A stretch of DNA of 64,000 nucleotides from Sorex araneus. Taxonomy: Eukaryota; Chordata; Mammalia; Eulipotyphla; Soricidae. The notes beneath the pieces were generated by a model. That model was not told the origin of the DNA and did no database searches. It saw only the letters and a program-made list of their open reading frames with translations. The stretch lies in assembly GCF_027595985.1 (NCBI RefSeq), contig NC_073311.1, positions 32,891,557-32,955,556 on the forward strand, in the 5' to 3' direction. The stretch's first letter is position 1. The number at the start of each line of letters is the position of its first letter. Shown piece after piece: positions 55,968 through 64,000 of the stretch. A program made the translations under genes and the position numbers.

Positions 55968-56130
55968 GACCAGAGTGATAGTACAGTGGGTAGAGTGAGT
56001 ACCTTACACATAGCAAACAGGATTGATCCCTGGCACCACATATGGTCCCCTGTGCCCCACTATAAGTGATCCCTGAGCACAGAGCCAGGAGTAACCCCTG
56101 ATTGCAAGGTGTGTCCCAGAAAACAAAAAC
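55968..56130 (+). mobile_element. SOR-A SINE, plus
   Basis: AGACCAGAGTGATAGTACAG, GATTGATCCCTGGCACC, CATATGGTCCCCTGTGCCC, GGTGTGTCCCAGAAAAC. Confidence 0.85.
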
Positions 56131-56787
56131 TGAGTAAAATAAAAAGAAAATGCATCCATTATTCTCTTCTATAATATTAACTTAAATATCCTCAGATAAA
56201 AATTGTCTCAGCTCCAAATTTCTTGATAAATTTTGATATATCATCTTATATTTTAGTCTTTTTCTTTTGTTATGTTCTAGGTAAGTTGGGACAAAATATT
56301 TTGTCATCTGAGCTTTGATTTTTTTTGCTCTTATGCAAAGGAGGTAATTAGCTCAGTGACATTCTACAAGGAAATGTAACAAACATTATTGAAATTCATA
56401 TGAAAACACAGAAGATTCCGAGTAGTCAAAGAAAAACTGAGACAAAGTAAAATACTGGTGGTATCATAACCTTTGATTTCAAAATAGGCTATAAAACTAT
56501 AGTAATCAACATTGTATAGTATTAGAATAAAATTAAATATACACATCACTACAATTGAATAAAAAATCCATGTTTAAATTCTCACATATATCTAATTTAT
56601 GATAATGAAGCCATGGTCGAAATGGGAAAATAAGTGGTTTTTTTGTTTGCTTGTTTATTTGTTTTTAATAAGGGTGCTGAAAAACTTGGATTACTGTATG
56701 CAAAAAAACAAAATTACATTTAACAACAAATCACTATCTCATGCCTGCATAAGTTAACTCAAAGTGGATTAAAGACTTGCATGTAAG

Positions 56788-56965
56788 GGCCTGAGCGATA
56801 GCACAGCAAGTAGGGTGTTTGCCTTGCACTCAGCTGACCGGGCTAAATCCCGGCATCCCAAATGGTCTTCTGAGCATCACCAGGAGTAATTCCTGAGAGT
56901 AAAGCCAGGAGTAAATCTTGAGCATCACCAGGTATGACCCATAAAACAAATAAATAAATAATTAA
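56788..56965 (+). mobile_element. SOR-A SINE nested in L1 ORF2
   Basis: GGGCCTGAGCGATAGCACAG, TTGCCTTGCACTCAGCTGAC, CCAGGAGTAATTCCTGAG, CCAGGTATGACCCATAAAAC, A-rich tail. Confidence 0.88.
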
Positions 56966-57190
56966 CTCATTAAAAAATAAATTTCTTATAAAAAAAGACT
57001 AGTATGTAAGAGCTAAACCATTAATATATTCAGAAGAGAACATAGAAAGCTCTTTGATGCTGGCTTTGTTACCTACTCGAGGATTTGGCTCCAACAAATA
57101 AGTAAGGGGAACAAAAAGAAAAATAAACAAATGGGACTTGATCGACTGAAAAATCTCTATCAGAGAAACTATCATTAAAGCATCCTATTT

Positions 57191-57405
57191 AGGGAGCTGG
57201 AAAGAAAGCAGAGCCTGTATGTTCTTGCCTTGTATGTTTCTGATTTAAGTCCCCCATCCTCCATAAGGGCATAAACAGGCATGTGATTACTCCCTGAGCC
57301 ATTCCAGGAGAGATCCTTGACAGTAGAGCCAAGCTTAAATCCTGAGTACTGTTGGCTGTGGCTCCCAAACAAACAAACAACAACAACAACAACAAAAAAT
57401 CCTGT
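57191..57405 (+). mobile_element. Older SINE relative nested in L1 ORF2
   Basis: GGGAGCTGGAAAGAAAGCAG, TTGCCTTGTATGTTTCTG, AGTAGAGCCAAGCTTAAATC, GTTGGCTGTGGCTCCCAAAC, ending in (CAA)n. Diverged from SOR-A. Confidence 0.6.
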
Positions 57406-57420
57406 TTAAAAATTTTATTC

Positions 57421-57545
57421 TGGAGCCAGCGATATTGTGCAGGGGTTAAGGTACCCTGGCTTCATGTCTGACATCCTATGGTCACTTGAGCGGCACCAGG
57501 TGCAGCTGCGGAGACTCCCAATATCACTGGGTGTGTCAGCCGACC
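57421..57545 (+). mobile_element. Third SINE-like insertion, GC-richer
   Basis: TGGAGCCAGCGATATTGTGC, TAAGGTACCCTGGCTTCATG, GCGGCACCAGGTGCAGCTG, CACTGGGTGTGTCAGCC. A related but distinct subfamily. Confidence 0.5.
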
Positions 57546-57808
57546 TCCAAAGACCAGCAAATTGACTCAGGTATTCTCTGACACTATAGATCTGGAACAG
57601 CACCACATACTCTGGTTTGATCCTCTGATTAGCTCAATTGATCAAGAATCACAAAAAGGGACCACTGGATCTCCTGAATATCATTTTGGATGTCTCCTCC
57701 CCACCCAAGGACAAAGAATTCTCTTTTATCTTAGTATGGTTACTGAATGGGACAAAATATTTGAGTAGTTTACTGGGAATTGACATCTACAATATCTATC
57801 TAGAAATG

Positions 57809-57854
57809 TACACACACACACATGCACACACATGCACACACATACACACACACT
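57809..57854. repeat. (CA)n microsatellite
   Basis: CACACA blocks with two CATG interruptions. Confidence 0.95.
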
Positions 57855-58115
57855 TGAACAATAAGAAAACAAATAGCCAAAATATAAAGAAATGAAAAAG
57901 AATATTTTACAAAACAAGACATATTAATATCCAAGAAGCACATAAAAAAGTCTCAGTAACAATAAAAAACAGGGAAATATAAATTAAAATTTGAATGTAG
58001 TATCATCTACTCACAGAACTTAAAATGATCTATATCATAAAGGTTATAAATAATTAGTGCTTACAGAAATTTAAATATAATATATAGGGCTGTAAACAAA
58101 TTAGAACTTTTATAC

Positions 58116-58740
58116 ATTGTCTTTGTTAATTTGTTTAGGGGATACACTCACTCTGTGCATTGCTATGGGGTCATATGACTTAACAATGAACTCCACAGAG
58201 ATATGTGATGTCCACAACATTACATAATGAATACTTTATGCTTTCATTTTTCATGAAAATTTACATAATTTAATTGAGGATGTAGAAAATTGTATTTTCC
58301 TGATAACCTTCATTGTATCTCCTATCATATATGCTTCTCTTATTAAGTGTTTGTCTCAATCCCATCAAAAGGTGACACTTATTCCCCTTCCTTCTAGTAT
58401 GGCATTATTTACGATAACTTATGGACTGTGGTGGAAGTGACACAGCCAAACCCTTGAGGTAAGTCAGAAATGTATAGCTGCTACCCACCTCTGGGAAGCT
58501 CATTCAAAAGGCATCCGAAGACCACGCAAACACTCTTTGTACAATGAGCCTTCCATAGTGGAAAGGACACAGGCCATATTCCAGATGACAGAATACCTGA
58601 ATTCACTACTGATAGCAATAAGAGTGAGATATTTTGAGGGTCTAGCCTTGATCATGCTTCCTCTATCAAAACATCAAGTGAAAAAAAAAGTAATTTTGAA
58701 CTCATCAAGTTTAAGACAATCTTGATACAGTAACAGTAAT
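58116..58740. other. DCN intron 2, unassigned part
   Basis: No landmarks. A 62-codon frame at 58537 has no recognisable relatives. Confidence 0.4.
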
Positions 58741-58955
58741 AAGAATACACTGGTTGGGGCTGGAGTGATAGCACAGCGGGTAGGGCGTTTGCTTTGCACG
58801 CGGCCGACCCGGGTTCTAATCCCAGCATCCCATATGGTCCCCTGAGCACCGCCAGGGGTAATTCCTGAGTGAAGAGCCAGGAGTAACCCCTGTGCATTGC
58901 CGGGTGTGACCCAAAAACCAAAAATATTAAAAAAAAAAAAAAGAATACACTGGTT
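58741..58955 (+). mobile_element. SOR-A SINE with perfect 15-bp target-site duplication
   Basis: Body about 58756-58940: GGGGCTGGAGTGATAGCACAG, GGCGTTTGCTTTGCACGCGG, CATATGGTCCCCTGAGCAC, GGTGTGACCCAAAAACC, then a long A-tail. Flanked by AAGAATACACTGGTT at 58741-58755 and 58941-58955. A recent poly(A)-tailed insertion. Confidence 0.97.
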
Positions 58956-59395
58956 TCCTAAATGTAGCTATTTTCATTGCACATTCATTAATATAACTAC
59001 AAATTTCCATCAAAATGTGATTTCTTCTCTAACTCAGCCAATAAATTTCTATCACCCAAATTTTATAAAATGAATGTAACCTTCTTTTAAAGAGTCATTT
59101 ATTAATATAACTAGCACTGTACTTAAGATGTGAATAGAAAATGATTTGAGAGTCAGGAGTTGGGTCATAACCAGAGATGTTCAGGGACTACGGCTGACGT
59201 TGTGCCCCGGAGGCGCTCTAAATGGTACTTGAGGGTAGGGATGTGGCACGGTTTCTCAAATTGGGGTCTCTCACACACAGGAAAAGTCCCTTAATCCCCA
59301 TGTAATATTTCTAAAGGCTAATAAATAATTGTTTTCTACTAGTTGTTTAATCTTTTTGTTGTTTTATTTGCCTGTTTGTTTATTTGTTTGTTTGT
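58956..59395. other. DCN intron 2; possible very old SINE near 59160-59280
   Basis: GTCATAACCAGAGATGTTC and CCCCGGAGGCGCTCTAAATG may be a decayed antisense SINE, not firm. TTTG repeats at 59367-59395. Confidence 0.35.
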
Positions 59396-59557
59396 TTTGA
59401 GGGTTATGCCAAACACTGCTCAGGGCTAACTTCCAACTCTCTGCTCAAGGATCACTCCTGGCAGAGTTCTGGAGGGTATCTGGGGTGCTCGGATAGAACC
59501 CAGGTTAGCTCTATACCATACACGTGCCTTACCTGCTGCATTATCACTCTGGCCCCC
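59396..59557 (-). mobile_element. SOR-A SINE, antisense, diverged
   Basis: TTTTGAGGGTTATGCCAAAC, AAGGATCACTCCTGGCAGAG, GATAGAACCCAGGTTAGC, ending TATCACTCTGGCCCC. Confidence 0.8.
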
Positions 59558-59574
59558 AGTTGTTTCATTTCCAA

Positions 59575-60060
59575 ATAGCATTGTTCTGTTCCTTAATACC
59601 AGCAATCACCTTGGACAAAGTCCAGGTTAACCTCAAACATCATTGTTTTACCTATCTTAGGACAGGGGCCCAAACTACAAGATAACTCATACAGCTTTTC
59701 TCCATATAATGTTTTTCAATGCTGTCTTGAACTTACTTATTAGTTTCTGTATAAAGGCAACATATTTCAGTTATTTATATGTGACCAAAACTATAAGCAA
59801 GTGTCTCAACCCACCAATAAAACTTTCTGCTTCATATACAACTGTTCCCCTCTGTCCCTCTTAGACAAGACACTATTAGATAGAAACAGAATAAGGTTTC
59901 ATAAATATAAAATCTTCCTCTCAGATTCCAGTCTGGTTTCTGCTCCTTTAGTCACAGCAAAGAGAAAAAAGAGGAGCAGCATGCCAGCTTCATGACTCCC
60001 CCCTGCCCAGGCAGACACAGTTTTCTCCTGCTTCGAGTTAGAGAGAATCCTGAATATTGT
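59575..60060 (+). mobile_element. Possible LTR-like relic
   Basis: TATA-like TGTATAAAGGC at 59750 and an AATAAA in the context CCAATAAAACTTTCTGCTTC at 59815 look like the R region of an old LTR. No ends or internal viral genes identified. Confidence 0.28.
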
Positions 60061-60190
60061 AAAATTCTGTACCTATGCAAGCACTAATTCATGAATATGT
60101 TAATGCTTCATTCACCAAAATTTATTTACATTTAATATCTATCAAGTATAAAACATTTTGTTGAGTATAAGAGTTATAATGATTAAATAT

Positions 60191-60345
60191 TGGGGTCAGA
60201 AAGTGAATAAGTCAGGTATGGTGCTTGCTCTGTACAGGGCTGGCCCTACATCCCATAGGATCAGTGCCATCAGGAGTAACCCTTGAACACAGAGTGAGGA
60301 GTAAGCTTGAGAGCTGCCAGATGTGACCCCAAACAAAAAAATATT
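60191..60345 (+). mobile_element. SOR-A SINE, plus, diverged
   Basis: TGGGGTCAGAAAGTGAATAAG, TGCTTGCTCTGTACAGGGC, CATCAGGAGTAACCCTTGAA, CCAGATGTGACCCCAAAC. Confidence 0.65.
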
Positions 60346-60404
60346 CGTTATTACTATACTTCCCTTTTGATAAATTATGCATACAATAAACAATACCAAG
60401 TATC

Positions 60405-60472
60405 GACTATATATGTGTATATATGCTATATATGTATATATATATGCTATATATGTACTTATATACATATAT
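60405..60472. repeat. (AT)n-rich microsatellite
   Basis: TATATATGTATA repeats immediately at the tail end of an antisense SOR-B. Confidence 0.8.
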
Positions 60473-60724
60473 AGCACTGTAGCACTGTAGAAGTGTTGTC
60501 CCATTGTTCATCTATTTGCTCGAGCGGGCACCAGTAACGTCTCCATGTGAGACTTGTTGTTACTGTTTTTGGCATAGCAAATATGCCATGGGTAGCTTGC
60601 CAGGCTTTGCTGTGCAGCTGGAATACTCTTGGTAGCTTGCCGGGCTCTCCGAGAGGGACAGAGGAATCAAACCCAGGTTGGCTGCATGCAAGGCAAATGC
60701 TCTACCCGCTGTGCTATAGCTCCA
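60473..60724 (-). mobile_element. SOR-B SINE, antisense, full length
   Basis: GCACTGTAGCACTGTAGAAG (repeated tail units), TATTTGCTCGAGCGGGCACC, CTTGCCGGGCTCTCCGAG, head ending GCTATAGCTCC. Confidence 0.9.
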
Positions 60725-61855
60725 TATATGCTTATATATAAAGTCAACATTTTAAAATAATCATAAGGAAAATATTGAATAAAGTTAGAGTATACAACAC
60801 TGCAAGCCAAAGCAATCTGAAGACTGAGCCAAAGGAAATTGGACCTTGAAAGTTAAAATGGAACTTATTGTAAGGCTTCCTATAAACATTAAAACTGAAG
60901 TTCAAGCCATTGAATTATTTATCTGTATCCTCAAAGAAATACACTTATTTTTTTCTTTTTGCTAAACTGCTAAGGCTTTGAAAAAGTTAAGACTAGAGAG
61001 TTCTCTACTTTTTTCCCCTTTATCCAAGAAATTGATATTCCAACTAGCCTATTCACATCCCCTGGAGTCAGGGAGAAACTTCCAGAGGAGAATGCATCCC
61101 AGCTGTTGTCTAAGCAGATGCCTTGATCCTACACAGCTGTCTCTCTCCCTCCTGGGATGAAGAAGGAAACCAGGGATGTGGTCAGGGCACAGGCAGGTTA
61201 AGGAAACAGATGCTTTCTTTGGCCTCCTCTTGAGCCCTCTCTTCTGTCCCTTTTTGAACCCCTTGAGTCAGAAGTTTTGATTAAGTGAGTCATATTTGAG
61301 CATTGCTCTTGCTTCATCTGAAGAGCTGTCACAATGCACCTCTATCACATGTTAATTTGGAACCCTCTGGGGCATGCTATGTGCACAGTCTTCCTCCTGT
61401 ACTCCACATTAAAGAAGCCCTTTTGATTATCATTTTAATAAACGAAAATCATCCCACATCCCTGCTGTTTCTAGGTCCAAGATAAAGTATGAGGCAGCTG
61501 AACTTCCTGCATTTTCTCTGCTTTATTACAAAATATTTCCAACAGTCTTCTGTGGAAAAAGTTTAATGGTTCTTTGCCTTCTGTGTGAGGTTTTACAGCA
61601 GTCAAGCAAAAACCTGGGTAGTTGTACATAACAAGTAGTGTCCACTGGGGGAAAAAAAATCATCACTTAAAGCAAAATGGTTAAAAATAAGTACGAATAA
61701 ACCTATGCAATTAGCAGAGAAAATATTTTTCCTGCTCTTAAAATAATTAAAATATCTACCATATCATGGTTTAGAAATAAATACAATGCTTCTGCATGAC
61801 AAAATACTCTTGCATCTTCCAGTGTCCTCTCTAGAGGCTCTAAGTGTGGGTTGTG
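60725..61855. other. DCN intron 2, SINE-free, no gene seen
   Basis: 1.1 kb without recognisable repeats, somewhat less AT-rich around 61000-61480. Two 60-codon plus-strand frames show no family resemblance. No DCN exon 2 features on the minus strand. Confidence 0.45.
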
Positions 61856-61856
61856 A

Positions 61857-61905
61857 GTTATTTATTTATTTATTTGTTTGTTTGTTTGTTTGCTTGTTTA
61901 TTTGC
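61857..61905. repeat. (TTTA)n(TTTG)n run
   Basis: Tetranucleotide run at the poly-T (3' tail) side of an antisense SOR-A, i.e. an expanded A-tail. Confidence 0.85.
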
Positions 61906-62067
61906 TGTTTGGGTCACAACTGCCAATGCACAGGGGTTACTCCTGGCTCTTCACTCAGGAATTATTACTGGCGGTGCTTAGGGGACCATATGGGATGCTG
62001 TGAATCAAACTCAGGTTGGCCACGTGCAAGGCAAATGCCCTACCTGTTGTACTATTGCTCCAGCCCC
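61906..62067 (-). mobile_element. SOR-A SINE, antisense, full length
   Basis: TGTTTGGGTCACAACTGCC, GGGGACCATATGGGATGCTG, AGGCAAATGCCCTACCTG, ending CTATTGCTCCAGCCCC. Confidence 0.93.
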
Positions 62068-62209
62068 GAGAGTCATTTATGAATGTAAAAATAATAAGTG
62101 CTCATTGTTCTCCACTTAACCACACTAATTTTCTTCAAAGGAAAGTTGTGAGTGTTTGTAAAACTCTAAATATCTAACTAACTGTACAATTCATGGAGGA
62201 AGACATGGA

Positions 62210-62455
62210 GGGCTGGAGTGATAGCACAGCAGTAGGGCATTCACCTTTCACGCGGCCAACCCATGTTTGATTCCTCCACCCCTCTTGGAAAGCCCAGCAA
62301 GCTACCTAGAGTATTGCACCCCCATGGCAGAGACTGAGAAGCTAACCGTGGCATATTGGATATACCAAAAACAGTAACAATAAGTCTTACAATGAGAGAC
62401 GTTACTGTTGCCCGCTTGAACAAATCGATGAACAATGGGATGACGGTCACAGTGA
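62210..62455 (+). mobile_element. SOR-B SINE, plus, full length
   Basis: AGGGCTGGAGTGATAGCACAG, CACGCGGCCAACCCATG, CATTCACC head variant, TACCAAAAACAGTAACAAT, AAATCGATGAACAATGGG, ending GGTCACAGTGACA. Confidence 0.88.
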
Positions 62456-62503
62456 CAATTGTACAATTCTATGATTATTGTCTATTAATTCTTTCATATT
62501 TTT

Positions 62504-62671
62504 CTTGGGGTCGGAGGAAAGCCTGTCTGTGTTCAGGTCTTTCTGCTGGCTCTGGGCTCAGGGATCACTCTTGGAAATACTTGGGAGACCATATGTGGTG
62601 CTAGGAAATGAATTTTGGCCAACTGTATGCAAGATAATCACCATATCTGTTGTATTATCTTTCCCACTCCT
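62504..62671 (-). mobile_element. SOR-A SINE, antisense, degenerate
   Basis: CTTGGGGTCGGAGGAAAGCC, GGGAGACCATATGTGGTGCT, ending TATCTTTCCCACTCC. Confidence 0.65.
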
Positions 62672-62715
62672 TACTAATTTTGAAAGTAAAATGACTTTTT
62701 TTTGTGAAGAAGCTT

Positions 62716-62886
62716 TTTTTTTCTTTTTGGGTCACACACGAAAATGCACAGTAATTACCCCTGGCTTGTGCACTCAGGAATTACTTCTAGTGCTTCTTAG
62801 GGAACCATATAGGATGCTGGAAAGCGAACCTGGGTCAGATGCATGCAAGGCAAACGTCCTACATACTGTGCTATCACTCCAGCCCC
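62716..62886 (-). mobile_element. SOR-A SINE, antisense, full length
   Basis: TTTCTTTTTGGGTCACACACG, GGGAACCATATAGGATGCTG, AGGCAAACGTCCTACATAC, ending CTATCACTCCAGCCCC. Confidence 0.92.
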
Positions 62887-63194
62887 CAAAGAAAAAGTTA
62901 TTTTGTATCTAGATTTATAATACTTGATAGATCCTTATAAAAGATTCTCAATTTCAAAGGAAAACCAAAGACCACAGAATTAGCTGTTATTTAAGTAGTC
63001 ACTGACTTTGGCTGAAATGGTAACTGAACATGACGTGAGAAAATTTTTACATATTCAGTATTCCTATTGAATAAAATAAGATATAGTCCCATTTAACAAA
63101 TGAGAGGATAACTTGAAAGCTTCAAAGCTACAGCTAGTTAGCAAAAAATAAGAATTTGAGTTGAGAGTTAAGACTGCAAAATATAATTTATTTT

Positions 63195-63440
63195 GTGCTG
63201 GAGCGATAGCACAGCGGTAGGGCATTTGCCTTGCATGTGGCTGACCCAGGTTCAATTCCTCTGCCCCTCTCGGACAGCCCAGCAATTTACCTAGAGTATC
63301 TTGCCCGCATGTTAGAGCCTGGCAAGCTATCCATGGCATATCTGATATGCCCAAAACAGTAACAGCAAGCCTCACAATGGAGATATTACTGGTGCCTGCT
63401 CAAGCAAATCGATGAGCAACAGGGTAACAGTGACAGTCCA
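63195..63440 (+). mobile_element. SOR-B SINE, plus, full length
   Basis: TGTGCTGGAGCGATAGCACAG, B-box GGTTCAATTCC, CATGGCATATCTGATATGCC, TTACTGGTGCCTGCTCAAGC, ending GGTAACAGTGACAG. Confidence 0.9.
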
Positions 63441-63473
63441 CTAATGAATTATTGTAAAAAGTGTTTTAATTGT

Positions 63474-63625
63474 GGGCTGGAGTAATGATACAATGGTGAG
63501 GGCTCTTGCCTTGAATAATTTTGGTCATTCCATATGGTCTCCTGAGCAGTGCCAAGAGTAATTTCTGAATGCAGAGTCAGGAGAAGCCCTTGAGAACCAT
63601 CAGAGTGAACCCCCTCCCCCAGCAT
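63474..63625 (+). mobile_element. SOR-A SINE, plus, diverged
   Basis: GGGCTGGAGTAATGATACAA, CATATGGTCTCCTGAGCAG, GCAGAGTCAGGAGAAGCCC, then the (CA)n tract. Confidence 0.8.
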
Positions 63626-63629
63626 GCGT

Positions 63630-63630
<1 letters not shown>

Positions 63631-63667
<37 letters not shown>

Positions 63668-63673
63668 ACACAC
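63631..63673. repeat. (CA)n microsatellite
   Basis: About 20 CA units with one CATA interruption, between two SINE segments. Confidence 0.95.
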
Positions 63674-63714
63674 CACGTAAAAAAGAATCTATAGGCCTCC
63701 AAACTATATATAGT

Positions 63715-63830
63715 CTTCCTAGCTTACCAAGAGTGATACCTGAATGCAAAGGCAGGAGTAAGTCTTAAGCACTGCTGGGGTCACCTCCAAACAAAAACAA
63801 AATGACAACAACAACAACAAAAATTATTGA
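63715..63830 (+). mobile_element. SOR-A SINE 3' part, plus
   Basis: CCAAGAGTGATACCTGAATG, GGCAGGAGTAAGTCTTAAGC, GGGGTCACCTCCAAAC, then (CAA)n. The head is missing. Confidence 0.65.
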
Positions 63831-63833
63831 AAG

Positions 63834-64000
63834 GGGCTAGAGTAGTAGTAAAGCAGGTAGAATATGCGCCTTACAAGCAGCAGACAAGGGTTACATCTCC
63901 AGCATTTTATTTGGTCCCACAAGACTGCCAGGAGTGCTTCTTGAATGCAGAGCCAGGAGTAACTCCTGAGCACTGTCGGGTGTGGCCCCCAAACCATAAG
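63834..64000 (+). mobile_element. SOR-A SINE, plus, at window edge
   Basis: GGGGCTAGAGTAGTAGTAAAG, TTACAAGCAGCAGACAAGGG, CTGCCAGGAGTGCTTCTTG, GGTGTGGCCCCCAAACC. May continue past the edge. Confidence 0.8.

Larger units (their letters stand above)
56360..58115 (+). mobile_element. LINE-1 ORF2 fragment, plus, interrupted by SINEs
   Basis: Conserved L1 ORF2 3' landmarks in the right order: TTTGATTTCAAAATAGGC, ACTATAGTAATCAACA (56499), AAAGTGGATTAAAGACTTGC (56761), AATAAACAAATGGGACTTGA (57122), CAAGAAGCACATAAAAAAGT (57932) and CAGGGAAATATAAATTAAAA (57971). The reading frame is broken many times. Three SINE insertions (56788, 57191, 57421) split the element, so it predates them. Confidence 0.82.
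32245..64000 (-). other. DCN: Decorin gene, 3' part (exons 3-8), 5' end beyond window
   Basis: Gene-level span. Six coding exons in human order and phase encode 289 residues continuing a split Gly codon, equal to human decorin residues 71-359 with no indel. By that numbering the three N-glycosylation sequons fall at Asn211, Asn262 and Asn303, and the C-terminal Cys pair at 313 and 346. Decorin is a secreted class I SLRP that binds collagen I and TGF-beta in the extracellular matrix. Exon 2 and the alternative untranslated first exons are not seen. Exon lengths 113, 214, 114, 94 and 139 explain why skipping 3+4 (327 nt), 3-5 (441 nt) or 4-7 (561 nt) keeps frame, matching the shorter human isoforms as I recall them. 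Confidence 0.97.
50152..64000 (-). other. DCN: DCN intron 2, partial (extends beyond window)
   Basis: At least 13.85 kb with no exon 2 visible. The exon 2 hallmark (signal peptide, an acidic stretch with a Ser-Gly glycosaminoglycan site, CX3CXCX6C) is absent from all minus-strand frames here. Dense with SINEs, an interrupted L1 ORF2, microsatellites and a large inverted repeat. Confidence 0.88.

Noticed and set aside
60978-61485. Candidate DCN exon 2 or alternative first exon
   Set aside because: Less AT-rich and repeat-free, but no minus-strand frame gives the decorin signal peptide, Ser-Gly site or Cys cluster.

Overview
This is a mammalian genomic window. It is AT-rich and intron-rich, packed with LINE-1 fragments, tRNA-derived SINEs and microsatellites. 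The dominant SINE family has a tRNA-like head, a CATATGGTCCCCTGAG middle and a GTGTGACCCAAAAAG end. I recognise it as the SOR-type SINE of shrews (Soricidae), so the source is most likely a Sorex-like shrew. The family name and species are from memory, not a database search.

The host gene content is part of the class I/II small leucine-rich proteoglycan (SLRP) cluster, corresponding to the EPYC-KERA-LUM-DCN cluster on human chromosome 12. Both genes read on the minus strand. The left edge (1-327) is the 5' part of the main coding exon of lumican (LUM): start codon, signal peptide, tyrosine-rich N-terminus, Cys cluster and first LRRs. Its untranslated exon 1 lies near 2691-2815. After about 29 kb of intergenic DNA comes decorin (DCN). 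Its last six coding exons (3-8) are at 50039-50151, 44651-44864, 43393-43506, 41071-41164, 36432-36570 and 32436-32630. Every splice junction is in phase, and together the exons encode 289 residues, exactly what human decorin has downstream of exon 2. DCN exon 2 (signal peptide, glycosaminoglycan attachment Ser, N-terminal Cys cluster) and the 5' UTR exons are not visible and must lie beyond 64000, so intron 2 is at least 13.8 kb.

The intergenic part (about 2.8-32.2 kb) holds antisense L1 3' ends (4.8-7.4 kb), a degenerate ~30-bp minisatellite (9.8-10 kb), L2/MIR relics, an intronless RPL18 processed pseudogene with target-site duplications (25.15-25.89 kb), two LTR-like segments in the window (near 29.3-30.1 kb and 59.6-60.0 kb), and many SINEs. 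The DCN introns are riddled with SINEs, some nested in an L1 ORF2 fragment (56.4-58.1 kb).

The observations most worth a second look are these. (1) A ~300-bp near-perfect inverted repeat (51502-51802) sits in DCN intron 2. (2) The long SINE subfamily (here SOR-B) shares its tRNA-like head with the poly(A)-tailed short subfamily (SOR-A), but ends in short tandem ACAGTGCT units with no poly(A). It is flanked by clean target-site duplications, which suggests a different mobilising LINE. (3) Some SOR-B copies carry an extra ~100-bp central block. There is no sign of a bacterial-type system, CRISPR array or other non-mammalian gene cassette.
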